A DNA stretch of 64,000 nt from Bdellovibrionales bacterium RIFOXYD12_FULL_39_22 (lineage in GTDB: Bacteria > Bdellovibrionota > Bacteriovoracia > Bacteriovoracales > Bacteriovoracaceae): the NCBI GenBank assembly GCA_001770205.1, contig MEQL01000037.1:1-64000 (forward strand), written 5' to 3'. The notes below the pieces were generated by a model. That model saw only the letters and a program-made list of their open reading frames with translations, did not search any database and had not been told where the DNA came from. The number at the start of each line of letters is the position of its first letter. Position 1 is the first letter of the stretch. Both the position numbers and the translations under genes were made by a program. This document shows, one piece after another, positions 9,092 to 17,568 of this stretch.

Positions 9092-10386
9092 TTTATAAGA
9101 TTTATAATATCACGCTTAATTTCATTTGATAATGCATTATAATCGCAGTGTAGCCGATTAACAGCGTGGGCCTTGCTGAATTTATTAAATAGATCAGTTG
9201 CTTGATTGATTTCAATAAACAAAGATTTATCATTCCCATATAGATCACGAGCGACATGAATGGAATATTTGTGAGAGTTCTCAGTCTCGCCCTGATACTT
9301 AGATAGTCGTCCAGAGGTGGAACAGCGAATATATTCGACGCCTTGCTGTTCTAGATATTTTTGAATTATCTCTAGCTGCGCTAGTTGTTTCTCACTAAAT
9401 GATTCATAAATTTTTTGAGGTATATTGTTAGCAACGATGGCCTGTGCATATTTATTATTACTTTTGCGTAAAACTTTCATCAAAAAGTGATCATCATGCT
9501 CGATGTACTGTTCAATATCAGCGGGAATTTTGTATTCGGTGGGAGCGGAGGCAAAGTACTTTAATAAAAGCTGCTCTAAGCAGACGGAGCGGTAGTGAAA
9601 ATAGACTTGCAAAAACATATGGAAGCGGCTGAGTAGAAAGTCATCGAAGGTGACAACGGCCCGTTCAGAAATTCCCAAAAAAGCATCATTTTTTATAACA
9701 CAAACGCGCAAGTTATCTATCATCCAGTCGAGATCAAAATTGCCATAACTAACCCCGCAAAAATAACTATCGCGGAGCAAATAATCCATGCGGTCACAGT
9801 CCATTTCGCTAGAAATTAATTGATGCAAAATGGGGAAATAATTTATGCCATCAATAGTGAAATATTCCAAATTGTCCGTATTGCCAGTGATCAAATCAGC
9901 AATCGCGTGTGGCCCAACACCAGTAGCATCAGAGGACATAGCAAATTTTTCAGTTAGCGAACTATCGACAATTGCTTTAACAGTATAATCTTCATGATTT
10001 GCCTGTCTGTTTAGATCGCTAGGTAGTGATTTATATTTATTGGCCAATTTTAATTCAGAAATTGTTGGCATGGCAGATTCGGTGGCGTGACTTAGTGGAG
10101 CATGTCCAATGTCATGCAGCAGGCATGCTAATTTAAATGTTTTCTTTAGTCTTTGGCCGGAATTTTTTTCTAAAATGGGAGTAAAAAGTCTATCAAAAAC
10201 ACGAGTTCCTATACTCATAACGCCGATGGAATGAAGATAGCGATTGTGAGTTGCTCCTGGATAAACATATTCAGAAAATCCGAGTTGCTTTATTGTCCGC
10301 AAGCGTTGAAAAAAATTGCTTGTAATGATGGGAATTTCCTCATCTTTAATATGAATCGAACCATGCACGGGATCTCTTATTTCCAT
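9088..10386 (-). CDS. HD-domain metal-dependent phosphohydrolase (COG1078 type)
   Basis: This 432-residue cytoplasmic protein starts with the diagnostic IRDPVHGSI motif of the COG1078/dGTPase-like HD family. The HD metal-binding set is visible: His52 in YLHSIGV, His91-Asp92 in LLHDIGHAPLSH, a later HE-x-Y, and the MDCDRMDYLLRDSYFCGVSYG block conserved in this family. Members hydrolyse nucleotides, such as dNTP to deoxynucleoside and triphosphate, but specificity cannot be read from sequence. It heads the coupled operon with the secreted protein and DUF350 genes. A terminator for the upstream H1-like gene separates it from that gene. Confidence 0.85.
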   Translation of the reverse strand: MEIRDPVHGSIHIKDEEIPIITSNFFQRLRTIKQLGFSEYVYPGATHNRYLHSIGVMSIGTRVFDRLFTPILEKNSGQRLKKTFKLACLLHDIGHAPLSHATESAMPTISELKLANKYKSLPSDLNRQANHEDYTVKAIVDSSLTEKFAMSSDATGVGPHAIADLITGNTDNLEYFTIDGINYFPILHQLISSEMDCDRMDYLLRDSYFCGVSYGNFDLDWMIDNLRVCVIKNDAFLGISERAVVTFDDFLLSRFHMFLQVYFHYRSVCLEQLLLKYFASAPTEYKIPADIEQYIEHDDHFLMKVLRKSNNKYAQAIVANNIPQKIYESFSEKQLAQLEIIQKYLEQQGVEYIRCSTSGRLSKYQGETENSHKYSIHVARDLYGNDKSLFIEINQATDLFNKFSKAHAVNRLHCDYNALSNEIKRDIINLIK

Positions 10387-10401
10387 TAAATTTTAATCCA
10401 G

Positions 10402-10430
10402 AAAAAAAGGCCCGAATCAATCGGGCCTTA
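10402..10430 (-). terminator. Rho-independent terminator of the H1-like gene
   Basis: AAGGCCCGA at 10407-10415 pairs with TCGGGCCTT at 10421-10429 around a 5-base loop. Read on the minus strand the stem is followed at once by a T7 run, which is the run of A at 10402-10408. It ends the transcript of the H1-like gene at 10470 and lies before the HD hydrolase start. Confidence 0.85.
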
Positions 10431-10469
10431 AACTATCTTAAATTAGAAGCAGAAAATTATGCTGCCAAC

Positions 10470-11102
10470 CTAATCATCCTCGCCATCACCATCGGTCTCC
10501 TTGGCGTATTCTTCATCATCATCTGCCTCATCATCCTCAGCATCTTCCGGGCGATCAAAGGCATCATTGTATGACCATCCGTATCCATAGCCATCTTTTT
10601 CTTCATCATCCTGTTCATCATCGGGGTTATAGTCACTATCTAAGCGACGATCCTCATCTTCTTCTAGGCCATCTTCGCCTTCGATAACTTCATCGATGGA
10701 AACATTTCCTTCTTCATCATAAATATCATCGACGGTATTATCTAGGTCATCATTGAGAGGTGCTTGAATAGTAGGAAGTGTTTCAATTTTAACGGCCTTT
10801 TTCCCTTTTGGAGTGTCGGACTTTTTCTTTGATGCCGAAGGGGCCTTTTTCTTGGCCGGAGTTGCTTTTGCTACCTTGGGTGCAGCAATTTTTTTGGCCG
10901 GAACCTTTTTTTTGGCAACCACTTTAGTTGTTGCTTTTTTGGGAGCTGCTTTTTTAGCGGTGACTTTTTTTGGTGCTTTTTTGGGCGCCACTTTTTTAGC
11001 GGCCTTTTTTGTTGCTGTTTTTTTAGCTGGTGCTGCTTTGGCCTTAGCTTTAACTTTAACTTTGCTTTTTGCCGGTTTCTTTTTTGCGGTTTTTTTACTC
11101 AC
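10470..11102 (-). CDS. Histone H1-like basic protein with long acidic tail
   Basis: The 210-residue protein is two-part. Residues 1 to about 105 are almost only Lys, Ala, Pro, Thr and Val in repeated AKKA/PKKA/TKKA units, like the C-terminal domain of histone H1 and bacterial Hc1/AlgP-type proteins. Residues about 120-210 are extremely acidic, rich in Asp and Glu, with one aromatic patch (GYGYGWSYNDAF). The basic half should bind DNA without sequence preference. The acidic half may neutralise it, recruit a partner or regulate release; this is inference. The gene is single, with its own terminator. Its low complexity means that similarity searches will give spurious matches. Confidence 0.8.
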   Translation of the reverse strand: MSKKTAKKKPAKSKVKVKAKAKAAPAKKTATKKAAKKVAPKKAPKKVTAKKAAPKKATTKVVAKKKVPAKKIAAPKVAKATPAKKKAPSASKKKSDTPKGKKAVKIETLPTIQAPLNDDLDNTVDDIYDEEGNVSIDEVIEGEDGLEEDEDRRLDSDYNPDDEQDDEEKDGYGYGWSYNDAFDRPEDAEDDEADDDEEYAKETDGDGEDD

Positions 11103-11203
11103 GTTGTTATCCTCGTTTTTTTAAGTTACTAAGATGAAAGATATTTGACTGATTATAACTAAAAACATTGAAAATTATCAAGCAGTTATTTTTGGGCCGA
11201 TTA

Positions 11204-13879
11204 CTAAAAATATAATTCTCCGAATTCTACTAAATCGTCGGGATTAAGCTTGTTGACGTCAGTGGAGATATTTTGGTCGCTCGGCGTATCGCCAAAAACC
11301 CTAGAGTTAGAAAAGATTGACTGGGCCCAATAAGAGTCGGAGGGGACATTGGTTTCAACAAACTTTTTAATTGAGACTAGTTTAGTCGAGTAATAATTGC
11401 GTCGAGAGATCCTTCCGGAAGGGGTTAAAAAAGGACTTAAATTTTCTCCGTTTTCGCCTGCACCTTGACGTGGGCCAGGCATAAATGCCGTTAGTAGTTT
11501 TTTATTCTCGTCGGGAGTTTCTGGGGCGTAGTAACTAGTAACGTAATAGTTAGCAAAGTCAGCTTCACTCGATGCCCTATTTACATACTGAGTCACCATT
11601 TCAGGAATAGGCTCAATATTGCAGGAGGCGGGGTTAGAGGCACGATTTCTTCCTACAAAGAGTTGCCAGAATTTTCCGGCCATGCTTTGACACTCTTTTA
11701 CTATATCTGCCTGGCCTACCAATCCTTGCTCGTTATCAAGATCATAGATCATATTAGCGGCGGCAGTAGCATCGCCTCCTTGTGTTGTTTCTCCATAAGC
11801 TTTGATTTTTTGAGCAACACGTTTTAGTGCTCCCATATAGGTTTGGATGGCCGAAAGATTATTGGCAATGTGCTTGTTAATGATATCTACAATTTTGCTG
11901 TCGTTGCGATATAACGTTTCATCTCCAATAATTGGGCCATATAGCTTATATTTTATTTTTGCCGGATCTTCCGAAACATTTATTACGGCAGAAGATGAAT
12001 CCAGTCTCGCATTTTCATTGTCAAAAGTTGGAATCATATAGTTTAGGGCCTCATACTTAGTCGGGCGACGGGCCTTGCTTAAATAATCATAGACGTTGGC
12101 CACTTGAAGTTGGTCCACATTTAATCCGTCTTGAAACATGCTAAATTGCTTCTGATTATAGAGTCCCACTGACTCTTTTACCTCCACCATATTGGTATCG
12201 CGCGTGATAGGGTCAAGTCCTTGTAGTCTTCTACCTCCACCCCCTTGTGGCCCTAGTTGAGAAGAGATATCCATCGTGTTATCAGGAAAATCATACAGTA
12301 GGTTAGGAATGGCAAAGTAGATATCGCCAGTTCTGGCGGGAACTCCACCAATTGGTGTTGTGTCATCCTGAGACCAAAAGTCGCGATCCATTGGGATGGG
12401 ATCACCGGGAGTATATTCGGTAACAGTAGGAGGAACTTTTAGAGTACTAACGTAAGGAGCTGACCAAGATTGACGATTTTCTGTTCTTGGAATAACGGAG
12501 AGGCCATTTACATCGGTACCAAAAATTCTTGGCCCAATTCTTCCTCCAAAAGGCTTGGCGGAAGCGTAGGTCTTGATGGTAATCCCTTTCGGATCGGCAA
12601 AGGGATAAAATAGTCCACGATATTTAGCTTCTCCTTTTACTGCGTAGTAAGTTGCCGTTGCAGGGTTTTTGACAAAGCCAAAGATGTATCCGGGGACAGG
12701 GATAGCAGTTTTAGATCCGGCACAGGCCGCTTCAGCATCTCGTTGACTTCCGCTTTGAGTGGTAAATTTTTTAGTGGTAGAAACAAAGGAGGTAAAAAAA
12801 GTTGCCAGATTTAAGGGGATAATTTGCAAATCAAGATATTGTTTTACGCGCGCTAAAGTCGGAGTGTTGCCAATGTGAGCATCCTCCGGAATCAAAAAGG
12901 TGCTAAGGGTTTCCGCATTTTGAGGAACGGCATTAGGTGGTAGTTCAAATAATTTGAAGGTTTGCTTAAGATCGTTATTTTCATCTCCGCCCAAGTTGCG
13001 ATAGGCGCTTAAAAAGGCCTTGACCGGCCTCTCATCCAGCGGAAGTTTATGATGCATATTGTTGAGTTCGGTGATAGTAAGGCATCCCCCCTCTCCACTG
13101 GTGCAGATTCCTTCCGAGATAGCAGGTCGATTGACAATCATTTCTAGATTTCGTATGCGTAGTGCTAACTCTAGCGCTTGAATCCAAGAGCCCACATTTC
13201 CTGTAGCAACATCGGGTTGCCCCGGAATCGTTTGTGTGGTTCCAGTTCCATAAACCCATGCTATCGCCGTTGAGAAATTCAAAATAGTTCGCATGGAGCA
13301 GTCATCTTGCTTGGCCTTAACAATTTGATTTAAAAACGCCTCATTATGCTCACTAAGTCCGGCCATGCCGACAATTTCAAAACGTGGAATCCCTGGTACC
13401 CCGTAGGTTTCGCAAATATTGTTGGCCGCTTTAAAGCTAATGCATGTCGAAGGAGCATTATATTTATCAACCTCTTCGGGCCGATAGTTATTACCGCCAG
13501 ATCCCTCTTTCCAAAAAGGATTTAGTCGAAAACTCATATTTGTTGGATGGGGTTGCATGTAGCGCGAGGTGCGATTGTTGAGATTAGTTGGCCAGATTTT
13601 TGGCATGGAGATTTGGCCTAAAACATAATATTTGTACATCCATTCTTTGTAGGTATTACGCAACTCCCAATTAAGATATGCAATATCGGTTAACTGTCTG
13701 GCCTGTACTGCCGCGCCAGACCAGGCGGCCGCATCAACGGCATTTTGTAAATTGATTTTTGCCTTTACGAAGAGACCGACATTGATCACAAAGGCCAAAA
13801 AAGCAATTAACACAAGAGTGGAGGTGGCCATGAAAATACTGAGTTGTCCTCGCTGGGAGCGAAGAAATTTTTTTCGCAT
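11204..13879 (-). CDS. TadG-like Flp pilus-assembly/surface protein, large
   Basis: From the ATG at 13879 the protein has 891 residues. The start RSQRGQLSIFMATSTLVLIAFLAFVINVG, followed by KAKINLQNAVDAAAWSGA, is the TadE/TadG (DUF2134) N-terminus: an S/QRGQ motif, one membrane segment, then the LQNA-DAAA-AGA helix. The rest, over 800 residues, is extracytoplasmic and lacks a domain I can name. TadG proteins are pseudopilin-like or adhesive parts of Tad pili. No other tad gene is in the window, so it is an orphan here. A 33-codon upstream extension to a TTG at 13978, or a GTG at 13903 with GAGG before it, are alternative starts. Confidence 0.7.
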   Translation of the reverse strand: MRKKFLRSQRGQLSIFMATSTLVLIAFLAFVINVGLFVKAKINLQNAVDAAAWSGAAVQARQLTDIAYLNWELRNTYKEWMYKYYVLGQISMPKIWPTNLNNRTSRYMQPHPTNMSFRLNPFWKEGSGGNNYRPEEVDKYNAPSTCISFKAANNICETYGVPGIPRFEIVGMAGLSEHNEAFLNQIVKAKQDDCSMRTILNFSTAIAWVYGTGTTQTIPGQPDVATGNVGSWIQALELALRIRNLEMIVNRPAISEGICTSGEGGCLTITELNNMHHKLPLDERPVKAFLSAYRNLGGDENNDLKQTFKLFELPPNAVPQNAETLSTFLIPEDAHIGNTPTLARVKQYLDLQIIPLNLATFFTSFVSTTKKFTTQSGSQRDAEAACAGSKTAIPVPGYIFGFVKNPATATYYAVKGEAKYRGLFYPFADPKGITIKTYASAKPFGGRIGPRIFGTDVNGLSVIPRTENRQSWSAPYVSTLKVPPTVTEYTPGDPIPMDRDFWSQDDTTPIGGVPARTGDIYFAIPNLLYDFPDNTMDISSQLGPQGGGGRRLQGLDPITRDTNMVEVKESVGLYNQKQFSMFQDGLNVDQLQVANVYDYLSKARRPTKYEALNYMIPTFDNENARLDSSSAVINVSEDPAKIKYKLYGPIIGDETLYRNDSKIVDIINKHIANNLSAIQTYMGALKRVAQKIKAYGETTQGGDATAAANMIYDLDNEQGLVGQADIVKECQSMAGKFWQLFVGRNRASNPASCNIEPIPEMVTQYVNRASSEADFANYYVTSYYAPETPDENKKLLTAFMPGPRQGAGENGENLSPFLTPSGRISRRNYYSTKLVSIKKFVETNVPSDSYWAQSIFSNSRVFGDTPSDQNISTDVNKLNPDDLVEFGELYF

Positions 13880-14034
13880 AGTTAGGTGGAAAAAACGCAG
13901 CACGATAACCTCATAAATACCTACCGCCGTGGGAGCGTGGCCAAGAGTAACCACGGGAAAAATTTGCCGGTGACTCAATGCTACTGGAGACTTAAAGGGC
14001 AGTCAAATTATTCAGGTAATTAGTTGAAATGGCC

Positions 14035-14216
14035 GGAAGTGGTCAGTTATTTTTATGGTACAAAGATTGAAAGTATAAAAGTAGCTCCTTGGCCAGCTGA
14101 ACCATGGAGGTGGATCGTCTGATGCCTCGGCAAATCCTTTCCAACTGTCACGTCAAAAATTTATCCACAAGTGACATATCTACCCTGGATCTCGAGGGGG
14201 GTCCAGGGCCTTTTTT
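14035..14216 (+). ncRNA. Possible small RNA upstream of a strong terminator
   Basis: The 333 bases between the TadG-like gene and the next gene contain no convincing ORF but end in a textbook plus-strand terminator at 14183-14216. Something on the plus strand upstream must be transcribed to use it, and no protein gene is there. The segment contains short complementary runs such as CTTGGCCAGCTGAACCATGG, consistent with folding. I could not match it to 6S, 4.5S, RNase P or tmRNA signatures. The 5' end is a guess. Confidence 0.35.
14183..14216 (+). terminator. Strong orphan rho-independent terminator
   Basis: CCCTGGATCTC at 14183-14193 pairs with GGGGTCCAGGG at 14198-14208, with two G-T wobbles, followed by CC and a T6 run at 14211-14216. 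It precedes the zinc-ribbon gene and has no protein gene upstream on its strand. Confidence 0.8.
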
Positions 14217-14312
14217 ATTAGCGGAAAAGTTATCCATATACATTGCCTTTGATAAATTTGCTAGAATGTAGTGTAGTAAGGTAGTAGGGGCGGAATAAGG
14301 AGTTTTTTTTAG

Positions 14313-14768
14313 ATGAGTGTGGCGCAAAATCGATCAGAAAAATTAAGGCCGCTTGAGCGGCGGGTTTATAAGTATAAAAATCCCAAAATGAATTTTTTTT
14401 GCCCATTGTGTCGTAGTGAACGTGCGCTGGTTTATTCATATCGCTTAAGTTGGATAAATTACGTTCAAATTGCGGTTGCTACCACATTTTTAATGTGGGT
14501 ACTATATCCAATTATGGAAGAAAAATCTTTCTTTATATTTTTTGTTTCCTGGGGAATTTTAGAATTTGGGATGCGCTTAGCATATCGTCGTCAAATTCCT
14601 TGCCCATATTGTGGCTTCGATGCAGCCTGGTATAAGCAAGATGTAAGGGTTGCTAGGCGTTTAGTTAATGAGTTTTGGGGAAGGGACATAGATGATACGC
14701 CTCTTCTTCGTCCAGAATCTACATCGACGGAGAAAGAAAAAGCTTCTCCAGCGCCAAAAAAAATCTAA
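14313..14768 (+). CDS. Zinc-ribbon membrane protein of unknown function
   Basis: The 151-residue protein has two CxxC pairs: CPLC at about residue 31 and CPYC at about 97. Between them are one or two hydrophobic segments (about 45-85, YVQIAVATTFLMWVLYPIM and FFIFFVSWGILEFGM). The two pairs could form one zinc site at the cytoplasmic face of the membrane, since a hairpin would bring them together. The ATG has AGGAG 10 bases upstream. The C-terminus is hydrophilic and lysine/proline rich. I do not recognise the family. Confidence 0.7.
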   Translation: MSVAQNRSEKLRPLERRVYKYKNPKMNFFCPLCRSERALVYSYRLSWINYVQIAVATTFLMWVLYPIMEEKSFFIFFVSWGILEFGMRLAYRRQIPCPYCGFDAAWYKQDVRVARRLVNEFWGRDIDDTPLLRPESTSTEKEKASPAPKKI

Positions 14769-14918
14769 GATAATAGAATCAATAAATGATTTTCATTAGT
14801 TAGTTATTCTTTTTTCTCAATTAGTTTTCATAGCAAACCAACAAAGAAATAACCCATAAAAAAACTTCAAAAAGGGTGAAATAAATTATACGTTGTACTT
14901 TTCAAAAGGAGAGAATCT

Positions 14919-15392
14919 ATGAGCGTTAACAAAGTAATTGTACTTGGAAGACTTGGACAGGCACCGGAACTTAAATACACACAATCTGGCCAGGCAGTAT
15001 GCCATTTTTCATTGGCCACCTCCGAAACCTGGACCGATAAGAGCGGCCAGAAACAAGAAAAAACAGAGTGGCATAGAATTGTGGTTTGGGGAAAAATGGG
15101 TGAGGTTTGTAATCAATATTTGGCCAAAGGCCGTCAAGCGTTTATTGAGGGGAAATTGCAAACAAGATCTTGGGACGGGCCGGACGGAACGAAACGATAT
15201 ACTACAGAAATTAACGCAACTAATGTTCAATTTATTGGAGCACAGACTTCGGCCAACACATCCACAAATGCAGCGGCACCAAATAATTATAAAAATGGGG
15301 CCCCTGAACAGTCTCCAGCTCCGACAACCCAGGAAGAAGAATACAATATATCTGCCAACGCCAACTATACCGCAGATGATGTACCTTTTTAG
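14919..15392 (+). CDS. ssb: Single-stranded DNA-binding protein SSB
   Basis: The 157-residue protein has the OB fold at residues 1 to about 108: [42 protein letters not shown] and [20 protein letters not shown] flexible Asn/Ala/Gln-rich linker leads to the acidic tip ending ADDVPF, the site that recruits replication and repair proteins. It protects single-stranded DNA in replication, recombination and repair. A strong AAGGAGAG precedes the ATG. The gene appears single, followed by an AT-flanked hairpin. Confidence 0.97.
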   Translation: MSVNKVIVLGRLGQAPELKYTQSGQAVCHFSLATSETWTDKSGQKQEKTEWHRIVVWGKMGEVCNQYLAKGRQAFIEGKLQTRSWDGPDGTKRYTTEINATNVQFIGAQTSANTSTNAAAPNNYKNGAPEQSPAPTTQEEEYNISANANYTADDVPF

Positions 15393-15412
15393 TTTTTAAT
15401 AATACCAACAAA

Positions 15413-15454
15413 AATTTTAGGGCCAATCTTTGTTCTAAAGATTGGCCAAAAATT
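15413..15454. other. Long inverted repeat after ssb
   Basis: GGCCAATCTTT (15421-15431) pairs perfectly with AAAGATTGGCC (15437-15447) around GTTCT, and AATTTT (15413-15418) pairs with AAAAATT (15448-15454) beyond a small bulge. There is no classical T tract on either strand, except that the outer arm supplies T4-T5 on the minus strand. It may terminate or stabilise the ssb mRNA. Confidence 0.6.
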
Positions 15455-15492
15455 CACTCAAGCTTGTACTGTTTTTTGACGATAGCATCCGC

Positions 15493-16047
15493 ATGGGCAA
15501 GCGAATATTAATGGTGTTATCAGTGCTTTTTATCTGGGGAGAAATTTTAGCGGAGATACCAAAGGATATATCTCTGAGTGATTTGGCGGTAGTACCTTTG
15601 GCCGATTCTGAAAATTATGAGATGTTGCGGAAAAAAACCGAGAAGCGAATATGGATGCTAAAAATGCATAAATATACCGCCTATGCGGCATTGGCGGCAA
15701 TGACCGGAGCTATGATGACGGCCGAAGATGAAGGCGAGATTTCGGATGAACATTTAATTTGGGGAGTGGCCAGTGGGGCACTTTATTATACTGCCGCTTC
15801 TTTTGCACTTTTTGCCCCTACTTTTGATGAAAAAACAGAGGAAGAACGAAGCTTGAATTGGCATGAACGCCTGGCGTGGGTTCATGGGCCGGCCATGTTA
15901 TTGGCACCGATATTAGGATATATTGCACATCAAAAATATAAAAATCACGAAACATTAACGGGAATAGAAAAACAACATAGAGGCATTGCTTCGCTGGGAT
16001 ATTTATCTTTTTTAGCGGCGGCCATAACTATTTCTTTTGACTTTTGA
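15493..16047 (+). CDS. Small membrane protein, possible b-type haem four-helix protein
   Basis: From the ATG at 15493 the protein has 184 residues and a signal sequence or first helix (MGKRILMVLSVLFIWGEILA). An in-frame TTG at 15442 lies within the post-ssb hairpin and is unlikely. Three to four more hydrophobic helices follow. Their ends carry His residues (HKYTAYAALAAM, WVHGPAMLLAPILGYIAH, HRGIASLGYLSF), a pattern seen in cytochrome b561-like haem proteins of the inner membrane. The haem idea is inference from His placement only. No redox partner is adjacent. Confidence 0.65.
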   Translation: MGKRILMVLSVLFIWGEILAEIPKDISLSDLAVVPLADSENYEMLRKKTEKRIWMLKMHKYTAYAALAAMTGAMMTAEDEGEISDEHLIWGVASGALYYTAASFALFAPTFDEKTEEERSLNWHERLAWVHGPAMLLAPILGYIAHQKYKNHETLTGIEKQHRGIASLGYLSFLAAAITISFDF

Positions 16048-16100
16048 CCGGCCCAAATTGCATTGAGTTTTTTGGTTTGGAAAAGATTAATTTTTAATCA

Positions 16101-16910
16101 TTACCAATGCATTACGTAGCTAACCATCGTGGAGTAACCACTTCCACTCAAATCATCGTAGCCAAAATCGTGGCCTTCAAGTGGCCGATAATCTTCCTTC
16201 CATTTGTCATGGAAATTTACTAGATGGATAAGAAATTCTACTCCGATATATGATTCTTTTAGCTTTATCGGAAATTCCAACCCTCCGCCCAGGCCCACAC
16301 CAATGCCTCCCCCGTTATCGTCTGGTTCCTTAGATTGATCGACAAATTCGTTAGAAAGATACCAATATTCAAAGCGTGCGGTAAGGTATGGATTAGAATA
16401 GGTGATGGCCGTGCCCAAGTTGGCGGTATTAAAATAATAGCGGTTAGAAAAATAAGCACGCAACATATCGACTTCTACCAGGCCGACTCCTTGATTGGTT
16501 TTGGGATTTCCGTGTCGCAACACCGCCTCTTCTAAAAAAAAATGGTGTCTCGAAAACTCTATGCCCAAAGCAAAAGAGGATTGAAAATCTAAAAAGTAGT
16601 TAATGTTCATTCCGTAAGAGGGGTGTTCATTTTCATAGGCCAGTCCACGATTACCATCAAAGTCGGTAATCCCGAGAGAAACAGCAAAGGAGTAAAAGCG
16701 GCCGTTGTGATAGAACTGTTCATCTTCTAAAATTTGTGTCTCTTCTAAGTTATCATTGAAGTCATCAAAAATATCGCTGCCAACTCCCATATCGTCTTCT
16801 TGCATATCAAAATCATATCCTCCCGGGACAATTTGACCGAGAAGCTTCCCGGCAAAGAGTAGCAGTAAAATAGCAAGCAGTAATATTGGCCGCGTAGTGG
16901 ATGGCCTCAT
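16101..16910 (-). CDS. Outer-membrane beta-barrel-like protein
   Basis: The 269-residue protein starts with a signal peptide (cleavage near residue 25, LLGQ). An acidic stretch (MQEDDMGVGSDIFDDFNDN) comes next, then alternating hydrophobic/polar strands rich in Gly, Tyr and Phe, ending GYSTMVSYVMHW with a C-terminal aromatic residue. That is the pattern of an 8-stranded-type outer-membrane barrel. It follows the smaller barrel-like gene by 2 bases, so the two are co-transcribed. Function is unknown; a porin, structural or sensor role cannot be told apart. Confidence 0.7.
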   Translation of the reverse strand: MRPSTTRPILLLAILLLLFAGKLLGQIVPGGYDFDMQEDDMGVGSDIFDDFNDNLEETQILEDEQFYHNGRFYSFAVSLGITDFDGNRGLAYENEHPSYGMNINYFLDFQSSFALGIEFSRHHFFLEEAVLRHGNPKTNQGVGLVEVDMLRAYFSNRYYFNTANLGTAITYSNPYLTARFEYWYLSNEFVDQSKEPDDNGGGIGVGLGGGLEFPIKLKESYIGVEFLIHLVNFHDKWKEDYRPLEGHDFGYDDLSGSGYSTMVSYVMHW

Positions 16911-16912
16911 AG

Positions 16913-17401
16913 TTATAAGTAAAAGTGGATCCCGGCCACGACGAAATGGTAACCAACTGTTTCGACCACAAATTTATTTAACTGGTTGGCGGATAGGCCA
17001 AATTCGAAGCTTAGGCCCAAACTGTTTAGGCCGGTAAAGCTAAATTCAGTTCCGAGGGTAACATCAAATTGAAAGCCGAGGTCTCCGTCAGCGCTACTAC
17101 CTGTTTTATAGTTCAAGATAGAGGCCAGTCCGGACGAGTAAAAGGTAAGGTTAGGTTCGTCGAAGATGATTTTATACAACTTTAGTCCGGCCCCATAGCC
17201 ACCGCCGAATTCTTGGGTACTAAATCCCAAAAGGCCTCCGATGGCCAGCATCTCCGATTTTTGAATTTTAAACGAAACAGCACTTAGTCCGTTGCTAAGT
17301 TGGTTGCTCATGCCAATTCCGAGTCGAGCGATTCGATTGGTGGCCCAGAGATTTGAGGAAATTAGTATTGCTAACGCGGTAGTTAGGAGGAATCGTAACA
17401 T
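16913..17401 (-). CDS. Small outer-membrane beta-barrel-like protein
   Basis: The 162-residue protein has a signal peptide (MLRFLLTTALAILISSNLWA). The mature chain of about 140 residues has repeated amphipathic strands rich in Gly/Ser/Phe and ends VAGIHFYL with a terminal hydrophobic residue, as barrels often do. It has no Cys. It precedes the 269-residue barrel-like gene by 2 bases in one operon. No family is recognised. Confidence 0.65.
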   Translation of the reverse strand: MLRFLLTTALAILISSNLWATNRIARLGIGMSNQLSNGLSAVSFKIQKSEMLAIGGLLGFSTQEFGGGYGAGLKLYKIIFDEPNLTFYSSGLASILNYKTGSSADGDLGFQFDVTLGTEFSFTGLNSLGLSFEFGLSANQLNKFVVETVGYHFVVAGIHFYL

Positions 17402-17568
17402 TTGGACGTCCTTGTTTGATGTTCGAGTTCGATATCAATAGATTATATCTTACCTAACTACTATATTTTTGACAACGTGAGTTTTGATATTTAGAATTCA
17501 TGGGATTTCCCAAGTTTTACAGTATAGAATTTGCTTTTTTCATTTATTCACATCGGAGAGTCTTTTTT

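Noticed and set aside
10813-11124. Hydrophobic 103-residue plus-strand frame, looking like a membrane protein
   Set aside because: It is the complement of the Lys/Ala-repeat H1-like gene; such repeats read as Phe/Leu/Ala on the other strand.
14035-14216. Assignment of the orphan transcript as 6S, 4.5S or tmRNA
   Set aside because: Their conserved cores could not be found; reported only as a possible small RNA.
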